Part shown: positions 46,654 through 55,106 of the stretch, piece by piece
How the letters are laid out: each line of letters starts with the position of its first letter
How positions within the stretch are numbered: the stretch's first letter is position 1
DNA from: Grimontia indica
GTDB taxonomy: Bacteria > Pseudomonadota > Gammaproteobacteria > Enterobacterales > Vibrionaceae
Direction of reading: 5' to 3'
Assembly (NCBI RefSeq): GCF_000333895.2
Contig: NZ_ANFM02000047.1
Coordinates: 1 to 64,000 of the forward strand
DNA: 64,000 nucleotides
Made by a program: the position numbers and the translations under genes
Notes under the pieces: generated by a model
The model's database searches: none
What the model saw: only the letters and a program-made list of their open reading frames with translations
What the model was told of the DNA's origin: nothing

Positions 46654-49431
46654 TTAACTTCTTCGCGCCGTGATTCTCTTAATTACATTTCTAAGGTCAT
46701 TAATATCATTTTTTAGGTCCGAAGCTGTTGGCAATGCTATCCCTCTGTCTCCTGAAGGGTCATGACTTTCAACTACTTCACAACAACGCTTGTATATTCG
46801 CTCGATGTCATCGTGTTCGCCCATTTCAAAACCCACAACACCTTTCAACATGTTAACTTTGACCCAATCACGATATCTCGCTACTACACCATTGAAAACA
46901 ACGTCTTGAATAATTCTTTCAACAGTAGATCTCAACTCGCTATATAGCTGTCTTAGTTGCCTAATCTGAGATTCGTTCGGGTACGGTGACCATTGAGCCG
47001 CTAACTCCCGCTGTTCAGTCTCCAATGATGTCAGACGTTCTTTGTAGCTCTGATGCCCCCACGGAAGTCCTTCTCGGACATAACCTACCGCACGTTGGTC
47101 TCTTTCTAGATACATAAATCGATGTACGGTGTTTGTATCATCTAGCTCAGTGCGAAGCTGGCCTAGAAAAGAGGTGTCATGTGTAAATACAATTACTTGC
47201 CTTTTACTAGCCTCTTCAACCAACCGTTTGGCCACGTTAATTCTACGCCAATGATCAAGCGATGACACCGGATCATCAAAAACGATTCCTCCCAAATGGT
47301 TCGCTGTAGACAACTCTGCAAAGAAAGATGCAAGTGCTATTGCTCTCTGCTCTCCTTCACTAAGTACTTCCTCGATCTTTGTTCTTGTATTTGGGATATC
47401 CAGGACCATCTTTTGAAGTATCTGACCTTGAACGGTGCGATTCTTTAAGGACGCACCGATGTGTTCAATGCCAAACGCCTTCAATTCTCGGTTCAAAGCT
47501 TCCTTGAGCTCCTCACTGACGGCTTTGCTCGCAAGCTCTCCAGATTTAGCAGATATCGGCCTAGTGTTTAAGGAGTTCTTGCACTGTTCTAGAGTTGACT
47601 TCATTTTAATATTTTCAAGCTTTACCAAAAAGGTCGAAAGTACTTTTGATAGCTCAAGTCTTGCAGCAAGTTCCGCTCTCTCCTGCTCAAGTTTACCTCT
47701 GGCTTCTGGATCTGATGACTTAATATAGCTTCGTGCAGCTTTTAGCTGCCTAGACGCTAATAGACGTATATCTGACCTTGGGTTGCTTTTCAAATCCGGA
47801 ATATTCGACCAATCATAGCTTTGAACAGCTGTGAGCATTGATGCTCTTCTTTGTTCTACGCTAGCTTCGAAATCTGAAATGCGGTTTAATAAACCTTCGT
47901 CAAGCATACGAATCTCATCAGATTGGCTTTTAAGCATTTTTACCTTCAGAGTAGCGCCTTGTATTTTAGTCACTGCACTGGCGAGATCTTGTGTCTTTTG
48001 CTTCGCTAATAAAGACACTTCTGCCTTAACGTAATTATCAAAACGAATAAGGCGGCCCTTGGCATCCTCAGTAAGTGTTTGCTGGCATAGAGGGCATGAT
48101 TGCTCTCCATCCTGCTCAGGGAAGCTATCTTTAGAGCCCCCTTCTACGGCAAATCGCTTCGCTGCCTCAAACAGAGTTTTCCATAATTGTGCACCTGTAC
48201 CAGGAAGCAGGCTTTCTCCTGCAGACAATGCCTCAGCTGCTGCAGCTTCAGCTTTTTCAGCTTCTCGTTTTTCTGTTGTTAGTTTTTCAAGCTTTTTAAG
48301 TGCCGCATCCGAAACCCAGCTTGCACCTTTACCAATTTCATCAGCTAGATTTTTAAGACGCTCTTTTGCCAGTCTTAATTCTTCTGCTTTCACCAGAGGG
48401 TCATCACTGGATAAAACCTTGTCAAGCTCTTGTAATCTGTTGTTTTCACCCTCAGAAAGAGTACCTAGTTTTTTTACGAATTCAGGGTCAGTTTCGCCCC
48501 CACTCTGACTAAACATAGTCCCAACTTGCGTTGCTCCCCTCAAATAATTAAACGGAGACAAATCCACATCTAAACATTTGATTTCGTCGATAAGTCTTTC
48601 TTTGAGTTCTGGGATGACTTTGTTAGCCAGATTTTCAACAACGTCTAAACCATAGGGTAAATAAGCAACCTCTTGTTCAGCTGTTAGTATTGAACGAGCA
48701 CACCTTGTATCGAACACTGTTATGGTGGATAGCTCATCTGGAGAAACATTATCTCGAGACCACTGAAGCGTCTTAGTAGCCCCTTTGACCTCAATATCAA
48801 AGTGAGCAGAAGGTACTTTAGATGCAGAAGATGCATCGGAGGCATCTGGATGTATAGGCTCAGACTGATCCCTTGCCCTACAAGCCTTTTTTAAAACACG
48901 TGAGTATCCAGACTTACCAGAACCGTTACCTCCGAAGACAATTGTCATTCCATTAGGAATAAAATCTAGTTTTGCTTGAGGGCTAATTCTATTTACATTA
49001 TCTAGTTCTTTCATTGACTTAATGACAACTACATCTTCTGAGTTTAATGTAGATGGCAAATGATGTTTGGTTAACGGCAATGGAGTTAACTCTTCTTTCT
49101 CGGATACCCCTGCCTCCATTTTCATAAGAGCATAGAGCTCCTCATAGTCTTGTCTGGATAAATTGCTCTCTTTTTCAAATAAGCGTCTGGCTGCATCCCT
49201 TAACCAACAGGGTAGGGATTGTGTCCACTCCAATATATCTTCAAGCAAAGCCGAGTGAGGCTTTTGGCCATCATGACACTGACCGTTAGAAGCGTGCTCA
49301 CCTTGTTCCAGAACAGTACTTTCAGAAGCTTCCATGTAAGGCATCCATGGGGTACTTGATTTAACCCAATGAGTAGCACTATCGTCACTGACATCAACTT
49401 TTTCACCCGATATAGCATGGACAAGACGCAT
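46654..49431 (-). CDS. zinc-hook AAA/SMC-like ATPase, RloC/PrrC-related putative defence protein
   Basis: ATG 49431 follows GAGGAG and gives 925 residues. An N-terminal helical domain (about 60-120) precedes Walker A GGNGSGKSG (167-175). Long coiled coils flank a zinc hook C446-P-L-C449. The ABC signature LSEGEQRAIAL (690-700), Walker B IVFDDPVSSLD (715-725) and H751 follow. The C-terminal 90 residues could hold an effector; an R-x7-H pattern (R882, H890) is only loosely HEPN-like. This architecture occurs in anticodon nuclease RloC and other anti-phage ATPases. No partner gene is adjacent. Confidence 0.82.
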   Translation of the reverse strand: MRLVHAISGEKVDVSDDSATHWVKSSTPWMPYMEASESTVLEQGEHASNGQCHDGQKPHSALLEDILEWTQSLPCWLRDAARRLFEKESNLSRQDYEELYALMKMEAGVSEKEELTPLPLTKHHLPSTLNSEDVVVIKSMKELDNVNRISPQAKLDFIPNGMTIVFGGNGSGKSGYSRVLKKACRARDQSEPIHPDASDASSASKVPSAHFDIEVKGATKTLQWSRDNVSPDELSTITVFDTRCARSILTAEQEVAYLPYGLDVVENLANKVIPELKERLIDEIKCLDVDLSPFNYLRGATQVGTMFSQSGGETDPEFVKKLGTLSEGENNRLQELDKVLSSDDPLVKAEELRLAKERLKNLADEIGKGASWVSDAALKKLEKLTTEKREAEKAEAAAAEALSAGESLLPGTGAQLWKTLFEAAKRFAVEGGSKDSFPEQDGEQSCPLCQQTLTEDAKGRLIRFDNYVKAEVSLLAKQKTQDLASAVTKIQGATLKVKMLKSQSDEIRMLDEGLLNRISDFEASVEQRRASMLTAVQSYDWSNIPDLKSNPRSDIRLLASRQLKAARSYIKSSDPEARGKLEQERAELAARLELSKVLSTFLVKLENIKMKSTLEQCKNSLNTRPISAKSGELASKAVSEELKEALNRELKAFGIEHIGASLKNRTVQGQILQKMVLDIPNTRTKIEEVLSEGEQRAIALASFFAELSTANHLGGIVFDDPVSSLDHWRRINVAKRLVEEASKRQVIVFTHDTSFLGQLRTELDDTNTVHRFMYLERDQRAVGYVREGLPWGHQSYKERLTSLETEQRELAAQWSPYPNESQIRQLRQLYSELRSTVERIIQDVVFNGVVARYRDWVKVNMLKGVVGFEMGEHDDIERIYKRCCEVVESHDPSGDRGIALPTASDLKNDINDLRNVIKRITARRS

Positions 49432-49800
49432 TACATACTCCTCGATTTGCGCGTACGACACTCGCAGAAAATTAATATATAAAACAGAAATATAGGAAGG
49501 GTAGGGTTGCTGTGGAGACAATGATACTCTCGCTCTATAAAGAATATCCGCGAACAAGAAGACGCGACAAGACAGGGTGTATCACACCAATACCGTTTGG
49601 CATTAAAAAAGCCAACGGAAACTCTCGAAATGAGACTGATGACGTTATCTTTCGCCAACAAGGAAGGGGCAATATCAATTTGCGATGTTTAACGCCAAAC
49701 ACTAAAAAGCGTTTTGCTTAATCACAGAATACATCACCCAAGTACTATCTGCCTCAACACCCAAACACTTCACAACAGCATGTACATAAACATGGGCGAT

Positions 49801-49912
49801 ATTCTATCTATAAGCCCGTACTAATATTGCGACTTCTATCAATAAAACCAACAAGTTGCATATCGAGAGATTGATTCAGGAAAGGCATAAGCAGGCGAGG
49901 GCATAAGAGCCA
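49801..49912. repeat. repeat B, first copy (112 bp)
   Basis: This segment matches 52237-52348 over 112 bp with about eight substitutions and no gaps. It lies about 370 bp upstream of the ATPase start, a distance similar to that between the second copy and its own cargo gene. The region 49558-49800 shows no gene. Confidence 0.88.
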
Positions 49913-49979
49913 GGCATTGTTGGATGAAAATGCGTTGGCTGCTGCGATGACCTATGTTGATCTCAATTCCATCCTTTAA
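49911..49979 (+). pseudogene. fragment of a REP-associated (IS200-like, RayT) transposase gene
   Basis: The frame reads QALLDENALAAAMTYVDLN and then stops after SIL. This matches the conserved segment that in RayT/TnpA-REP transposases contains AYVDLNPVRAG. Everything upstream of it is missing and the stop comes just after the motif, so it is a short remnant. It begins within the last bases of repeat B. Confidence 0.65.
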
Positions 49980-50148
49980 CAATCAGGTCTTTGCCTGATG
50001 TTTTTGTTGCCTATGACCGAGATAACTCAAGCCAAACGTCATTTAGGCTTCGAAGATAAGGCAGAACTTTGCAAATATTCGTCCAATTAAGCGGTTAACC
50101 GAATGAGGGAAACACTGCTTTTACTACTTGTCTTCCTCTTTTCAAACT

Positions 50149-50212
50149 GAAAAGATTAAAGCAAGCGACGTTCTGTAAGACAAAAAGCCGCCGTGAGGCG
50201 GTCTTTGTGTTT
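50149..50212 (+). repeat. repeat A, second copy (duplicated dps terminator)
   Basis: This 64-bp segment is about 89% identical to 46498-46562, the dps terminator, but there is no dps-like gene upstream. Its hairpin (CCGCC/GGCGG core, GTGA loop) lies just after the 3' end of the minus-strand gene at 50238 and can serve it. The interval 49980-50148 shows no gene. Confidence 0.85.
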
Positions 50213-50237
50213 ATCAAGTTTAATATTCCGTCAGTTG

Positions 50238-51977
50238 TTAACTGTTACAGAAGAATTTAAACTCGGAGTTATTCGTTTTTGCGACACTATCGATAAAGCT
50301 TAGCAATATATGGATTTTGTTATTTTCCGAACTTTCTAGCTTAGAATATGAAATTCCTGGTTGAACGATCCATATTTTATTCTTTGATTTTTGACTCGTT
50401 ATAGCATTTTCTATACAAGAATATAGATCTTGTGGGCTTCGAATAGATAGGTCAAGATACTTTGCATTATCAAAAAGCCTGATTATTCTCTCGTTATATG
50501 ATATTGGGAAGAAATATTTCATATTTTTTATGGCCTGAGCTATAACAACCTGAAGGTCGCCTACTCTGAGACCAGAGTAGTCTTCTTCTGAGAACTTTTC
50601 ATGACTTAATACTAAATGATCCTTACAGACTATAATGTGATCAGCAACCTCGTTAGCCCCATTGTCCTCTATGACTGCTAATATTTCATCTGAGTCTATC
50701 CTCTCGTATATATAATCCAATGTGGCGTCAGAAATATTCTTTAGGAATGGGGCTTTGGGGGCTTTTGCTTCTGCAGTTATATCAACACCATTCCATGATA
50801 TTTCTTTATAGGTTTTAGATACGAATGGATGTTTAAGTCTATTGTCAAACCAGTGACTCTCATCTCGGTATGCATAGGCATTATCAAATAAAATAGTGTA
50901 GTTACCATGCTCATTAAGATACTCGATGAAATCTATTTTTCTTTTCCTCTTGGTCTCAGATGGATCATCACTGAAAAATACTTTAATATTTTTATTTTTA
51001 TCTAAGTATCTGAACTTTGGTATATTTTTGGGGTTTGATATCTCAATGGTAAATTTATGCATTGAGTCCCCTATTATGAATTCTTGATTTTTTTCATCTT
51101 TTCTTTCAATGTGCCAGTCAGTTACAACTTTTCCATTTATGTTGAAATAAAGATTTCCTCTATCTTTGACTGTATAGTCGACATAGAAAGCTATCACACT
51201 TAATGATTTACTTGGTGAAGAGACAGGTAAAACGAGAATCGGTAATTTAAAAGATAGTTCTTCATTGAGGATATTTGTTAGAAAATTACACTTGTCATTG
51301 AATTCAGTTATGCCTGAACACCAACCACTCCAAACTTTTCTTTTCTTTGCGGAGCAACCAACACTGGCACCTAAATCTGAATCTTCTGTGGATGCAATGC
51401 AGAAATTAAAACTGTATCCAGCATCAAAGGAAGGTGTCAAAGAATACTTAGTGTTTTTACCAGAATAAGATTTTGATTCAACAGCGATCCCTCCCGCACC
51501 AAACGTGTTAACCAAACCCATTGTTCTAATTTTAAAGCTTTCATTATTAATAATGTTATATATCTTTTTTATATCAACTTCAGGCTTTGAAAAGTGATTT
51601 CTAATAATTTTTTCTACAATTTCTTGTATCTTATTGTCGCTCGAGTAAATATATAGATATTCACTATAATCATTGATTATTACTATCTCATTAGTAATGT
51701 TGAGAATGCTATTTTTAGTGATGTTCGACGTGTCAATTTTTTCTTTATACCAAGTAGGAAGTGTATATACAGATAAAATATAAATATTCGATGTGGGTCT
51801 TTCATAATTTCCTATTATCCTAATCACTCTTCTTTTGTTATCCGCGTTACAATATTTATACAAGAGCTTCCCAAATTTCTTCCTACTATAGCGCTTGTTT
51901 CCTTTTATTTTAACCTGAAAAAAAGGAGAAATTTTAGATAGTTTGAAAGGATTGTTTTTTATTTTCATTTTAATCAC
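50238..51977 (-). CDS. unknown AT-rich protein with PD-(D/E)xK-like C-terminal region
   Basis: GTG 51977 after AGGAAA gives 579 residues; ATG 51968 is an alternative. The gene is far more AT-rich than its neighbours and rich in Lys, Ile and Asn, a sign of transfer. I do not recognise residues 1-400. The segment 437-482 has EDNGANEVAD, then SHEK (458-461), then RVGDLQVVIAQA, an order seen in restriction-like nuclease domains attached to helicases and defence proteins, with D446, E460 and K461 as candidate catalytic residues. There are no membrane helices. A defence role is inferred from context only. Confidence 0.7.
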   Translation of the reverse strand: MIKMKIKNNPFKLSKISPFFQVKIKGNKRYSRKKFGKLLYKYCNADNKRRVIRIIGNYERPTSNIYILSVYTLPTWYKEKIDTSNITKNSILNITNEIVIINDYSEYLYIYSSDNKIQEIVEKIIRNHFSKPEVDIKKIYNIINNESFKIRTMGLVNTFGAGGIAVESKSYSGKNTKYSLTPSFDAGYSFNFCIASTEDSDLGASVGCSAKKRKVWSGWCSGITEFNDKCNFLTNILNEELSFKLPILVLPVSSPSKSLSVIAFYVDYTVKDRGNLYFNINGKVVTDWHIERKDEKNQEFIIGDSMHKFTIEISNPKNIPKFRYLDKNKNIKVFFSDDPSETKRKRKIDFIEYLNEHGNYTILFDNAYAYRDESHWFDNRLKHPFVSKTYKEISWNGVDITAEAKAPKAPFLKNISDATLDYIYERIDSDEILAVIEDNGANEVADHIIVCKDHLVLSHEKFSEEDYSGLRVGDLQVVIAQAIKNMKYFFPISYNERIIRLFDNAKYLDLSIRSPQDLYSCIENAITSQKSKNKIWIVQPGISYSKLESSENNKIHILLSFIDSVAKTNNSEFKFFCNS

Positions 51978-52236
51978 ATATATTTCCTATAATCTTCAAT
52001 TGAACTGAAGTCATACTTTTATCTTCACCAACTATCACATTTAGTCCGCTTGTGAGTTAGACGCTAAGTTCGCTTCCAAAATAAACGAAAACCTTCAGCT
52101 TTTAAGTTAATCAAATACATACTTTACCCAGCCTGGCTAAATAGGATTACTCTAAATAATTGGAAACTTCACCCAAACACCCACTAGCCTATAAATGCAA
52201 ACATATATAAATATTATGTCTATAAAAATGGATGAC

Positions 52237-52348
52237 ATTCTATCCATAAGCCCGTACTAATATTGCGACTTCTATCAATAAAACCAACAAGTTGCATAAT
52301 GAGAGATTGGTGCAGGAAAGGCATGAGCAGGTGAGGGCATAAGCGCCA
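52237..52348. repeat. repeat B, second copy (112 bp)
   Basis: This copy is about 93% identical to 49801-49912. It lies 260 bp upstream of the 50238-51977 gene. Directly after it comes a REP-like palindrome instead of the transposase fragment found after the first copy. The interval 51978-52236 is AT-rich with no visible gene. Confidence 0.88.
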
Positions 52349-52350
52349 AA

Positions 52351-52383
52351 CCTCATCCTAGCCTTCCCCTTGGAAAGGGAAGG
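52351..52383. repeat. REP-like palindrome
   Basis: CCTCATCCTAG is followed by CCTTCCC and GGGAAGG arms (52362-52368 and 52377-52383) around an 8-nt loop. This form is typical of REP/BIME elements mobilised by RayT transposases. Only one copy was noticed in the window. Confidence 0.5.
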
Positions 52384-52398
52384 AATGAAGAGCAAAAG

Positions 52399-52422
52399 AA
52401 AGGCCGTCTTATGACGGCCTTA
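52399..52422 (-). terminator. hairpin terminator of the RNA methyltransferase gene
   Basis: AGGCCGTC and GACGGCCT form an 8-bp stem with a 4-nt loop. Read on the minus strand it is followed by a T-rich stretch, consistent with termination of the gene ending at 52443. Confidence 0.75.
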
Positions 52423-52442
52423 TTGGTTTCTGAGCGGTTGGT

Positions 52443-52967
52443 TTACGCCGTTTCGGTGGAGGCTTTTACCGTAAGGCGATTGCGGCTATCGCGGCTTTGG
52501 CGAATTAAGTCATCGCCAGCGAGTGAGGTTTCAGCCTTTGCAAGACGGTCATACAGCACCACGTTGACTGTCGCGGCGAGGTTCATGCATCCAATCGTCG
52601 GCACATACACAACGTGATCCGCTTTGTCTGCCACCGCTTGAGGCAGAGAGTGGTCTTCTGGGCCAAAGATGTAAATTGCCTTCTCTGGGTGTTCAAAATG
52701 CGGAAGCGGCGTCGCGCCGACGGCCAATTCCACACACACGACTTTCATGTCAGACGGCAGGTCATCTACTAGACATTCGACGTTGGTCAGGGGAATGGTT
52801 TCCATCGCATCTTGGGTGTCTGTGTAGAACTTGGCTGCGCGGTCATATCGCGTACCGGTATAGACGACACTGTCTGCCTGATAGCATCCGGCGGCACGCA
52901 TCACGCCTCCCACATTGGTTGGGCTTTTTGGGTTAAATAGGCCAATGATTACGCGCGGTTCTGTCAT
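52443..52967 (-). CDS. SpoU/TrmH-family RNA methyltransferase
   Basis: ATG 52967 gives 174 residues starting MTEPRVIIGLFNPKSPTNVGG. The SPOUT knot motifs are present: NVGGVMRAAG (motif 1, near residue 18), YIFGPEDHSL (motif 2) and TIGCMNLAATVNVVLYD (motif 3). These are SAM-dependent 2'-O-ribose methyltransferases of tRNA or rRNA. The target nucleotide is not identified. TTG 52988 and ATG 52976 are alternative starts. It marks the return to ordinary sequence after the two repeat-bounded modules. Confidence 0.87.
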   Translation of the reverse strand: MTEPRVIIGLFNPKSPTNVGGVMRAAGCYQADSVVYTGTRYDRAAKFYTDTQDAMETIPLTNVECLVDDLPSDMKVVCVELAVGATPLPHFEHPEKAIYIFGPEDHSLPQAVADKADHVVYVPTIGCMNLAATVNVVLYDRLAKAETSLAGDDLIRQSRDSRNRLTVKASTETA

Positions 52968-53281
52968 GGAATGCATCTCTCTGTGCAAGTTTGTATTGCT
53001 GGTAAAGTCTGAAAGGGCAGCATTCTAGCAAATATTCGAGAAGGATGGCGATGAGGGTTAATCCGTGATTAATCCAAGCTAAGTCAAGCCAGGCCAAGCT
53101 AAGCCAAATATCGTTACCAAAAGTTACGATCTGGCAGGATGACAAAAAGGCGTGCTACAGACTCTGCAACAGGCACAGTGATTGTGAAGTCCACATCGCA
53201 TCATGGTCTGGCTAAGTTGTGAGGGCAGGGCGATTTCCTATGATTAATGAGCTGTCACTCAATATCGAAAGGAGCTGTACG

Positions 53282-53725
53282 ATGATCCAAGTGTTGGCCA
53301 TCGACCACATTGTTTTGCGAACCACCAAACTGGAAGAGATGTTGCGGTTTTATACCGAGGTGTTGGGTTGTGCGATTGAACGTGAAACCCCACCGGAAAC
53401 CGGCTTAACGCAATTGCGAGCGGGCAATGCATTGATCGATATCGTGGTGGTGGACAGCAGGCTGGGTAAGATGGGCGGCGGCGCTCCCACCCAATCAGAA
53501 CGCAACGTGGATCATTTCTGTCTGCAGATTAAAGCGGTGTCTGAACAAAGCATTCTCGACCACCTCGACGCTCACGGGATTGCCCATGAAGATTTTGCCA
53601 GCCGATATGGCGCGCAAGGTTATGGCAATTCTATCTACCTTGAAGACCCAGAAGGAAACGTGGTGGAGCTGAGATGTCAGCTTGACCAGTTCAATCCTGC
53701 ACCTCTCGGCTTCCCTCAAGTTTAG
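53282..53725 (+). CDS. VOC-family (glyoxalase/dioxygenase-like) protein
   Basis: ATG 53282 after AAAGGAG gives 147 residues with two beta-alpha-beta-beta-beta modules. Candidate metal ligands are H9 (AIDHIVL), H78 (NVDHFCL) and E129 (NVVELRC). Virulence-protein-like VOC members of this size are common, with unknown substrates. The last third (53594-53697) is duplicated at 55638-55741, where a different C-terminal tail follows, so the present end of this gene may have been replaced during an insertion. Confidence 0.88.
   Translation: MIQVLAIDHIVLRTTKLEEMLRFYTEVLGCAIERETPPETGLTQLRAGNALIDIVVVDSRLGKMGGGAPTQSERNVDHFCLQIKAVSEQSILDHLDAHGIAHEDFASRYGAQGYGNSIYLEDPEGNVVELRCQLDQFNPAPLGFPQV
53594..53697 (+). 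repeat. direct repeat within the VOC gene, copy 1 (104 bp)
   Basis: This 104-bp segment recurs at 55638-55741 with about six substitutions, all in the same reading frame. The two copies bound an insertion of about 2 kb with three minus-strand genes. Confidence 0.9.
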
Positions 53726-53755
53726 TGTTGAAGCTGACGCCTTAACTAGCTCAGT

Positions 53756-53839
53756 AACGAACCACTGCACTTAGGATTGTGATTATTTGCAACGTTTATT
53801 GAGCGGCTTCCAACACTCTTTTAAGTGCAGTTATTCGTT
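53756..53839. repeat. 18-bp inverted repeat next to the VOC duplication
   Basis: AACGAACCACTGCACTTA (53756-53773) pairs with 53822-53839 over 18 bp with two mismatches and a 48-bp loop. It lies just inside the left edge of the insertion. It may be a recombination end, or a terminator-like fold, although no T-run follows. Confidence 0.6.
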
Positions 53840-53893
53840 CTTATCGGTACACCCAATGTTATTTGGACATTTTTTCAGATGGCAGGCGAAAGG

Positions 53894-54076
53894 TCAGATT
53901 TTAACTTTGAATTCCAATTCGCATAGCTCATATCCATTTTCGTCAACTTGAATCACTTCGTTACCGCTTTCATCAAAAGTCCGAATGGGATTGCAGCTAA
54001 CTACTTCCAAAACACCTGACTCTTCAATCTCCGCCTTAGCGGTATCACAGTCAACGCATCTCACTGTTTTAGTCAT
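53894..54076 (-). CDS. small Cys-containing protein
   Basis: The 60-residue acidic protein begins MTKTVRCVDCDTAK, with a CxxC pair and two further Cys at about 28 and 52. A GAGG site lies 7 bp before the ATG and the gene starts 9 bp after the stop of the lipoprotein gene, which suggests one operon. It may bind a metal through the cysteines. The function is unknown. Confidence 0.6.
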   Translation of the reverse strand: MTKTVRCVDCDTAKAEIEESGVLEVVSCNPIRTFDESGNEVIQVDENGYELCELEFKVKI

Positions 54077-54085
54077 GGGCTATCC

Positions 54086-55072
54086 TCATGTATTTCCTCT
54101 AGAAAGCATACAAACGGCATCTTTGTGGCGAGCAAGATTTTTGGCTCGCTCTATGTCTGGCTTCTCACCGTCTTTGTTTCTCTGATTTAAACCTTGTTCG
54201 ATGTTTATAATAACTAGGCTGGAATAAATTCTATCCGCCTTATCGATCTCGTTTTCACCATGTAATTTCTCAAGGTCTTTTAACGTGGTTCCTTTCTTGT
54301 CCTCCGCCTCGTGATAAAGATCGAAGTGATCGGCATCTCTCCATACGCTTAGTTTTTGTTCGTCTTTAACCCCAAAGTAACAAGCTAGTAGAGAGGCGGA
54401 CAAAGCGGATTGATTGAAAGGATTTTTGGCACGTTCGATGAACTTACCTTTTAGCTCATTGGCAATGTTTTCGGCAGACACCCCAGTGGCGATATACTGC
54501 TTGTTCTTTACAGAAGGTGTTAATTGGCTGTAGGAGCCATCTTTTTCGATTGTTTGGATATTGGTTTCTATTGATGCGAAAACTGATGGATAGGTATCAA
54601 CTTTGTTTTGGGGGTCAGTTCCAAGTGGAATATAGCTGAGTGTTTTTCTTTTGTATCCGATTGAAATACTGTTAGGCATGTTATTAAGTGCGTTAACAGA
54701 AAGCCCCAATGAGGTGGAGGTACCAAAAAACATTAGTTCTTTATTGCCACTTAAAGGTGGTGAGGAGGAAGGTTGATAATTCTTGTCTGTTGCTGCTATG
54801 GCTGCCCCTCCTGTGGCATAAAGCTCGCTAACGGTAGGGTTTATGATTTCAGCGTTTGATTCAACTGAAGCAATGACAGGTGGGACTGCGCCATTCTCGT
54901 ATCTTGGTCCGATAAAGCCTTCATCACGCTCATAACCAATGCTCACACCAACCGGAGCAGTATCGGCATCCAGTATGCTGATAGATGTTTTTGTGTAGAA
55001 CATTACGCTATTTGATGTGGCACATGCTGCTAAATTGAGGGTGACTAAAAAGATCAATATGTTCTTTTTCAT
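54086..55072 (-). CDS. predicted lipoprotein of unknown function
   Basis: The 328-residue protein has a lipobox LNLAAC (C17). Two related blocks, one with VGVSIGYERDEGFIGP and VIASVESN (about residues 41-73) and one with ISIGYKRKTLSYIPLG and VFASIETN (about 139-172), suggest an internal duplication. The C-terminal half is helical and charged. It lies in the insertion bounded by the VOC duplication, with a small lipoprotein gene upstream and the 60-residue gene downstream. I do not recognise the family. Confidence 0.72.
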   Translation of the reverse strand: MKKNILIFLVTLNLAACATSNSVMFYTKTSISILDADTAPVGVSIGYERDEGFIGPRYENGAVPPVIASVESNAEIINPTVSELYATGGAAIAATDKNYQPSSSPPLSGNKELMFFGTSTSLGLSVNALNNMPNSISIGYKRKTLSYIPLGTDPQNKVDTYPSVFASIETNIQTIEKDGSYSQLTPSVKNKQYIATGVSAENIANELKGKFIERAKNPFNQSALSASLLACYFGVKDEQKLSVWRDADHFDLYHEAEDKKGTTLKDLEKLHGENEIDKADRIYSSLVIINIEQGLNQRNKDGEKPDIERAKNLARHKDAVCMLSRGNT

Positions 55073-55106
55073 GTTGCCGCCTTAAATAAATTAATGATTA
55101 TGTTCA

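Noticed and set aside
53076-53105. AAGCTAAG/CAAGCC short repeats upstream of the VOC gene
   Set aside because: This is a brief imperfect low-complexity run of about 30 bp with no clear unit structure or role.
53698-53839. Integron attC site after the VOC gene
   Set aside because: The 18-bp inverted repeat suggested attC, but the ends lack the RYYYAAC and GTTRRRY core boxes in the right places and no integrase or neighbouring cassettes are present.
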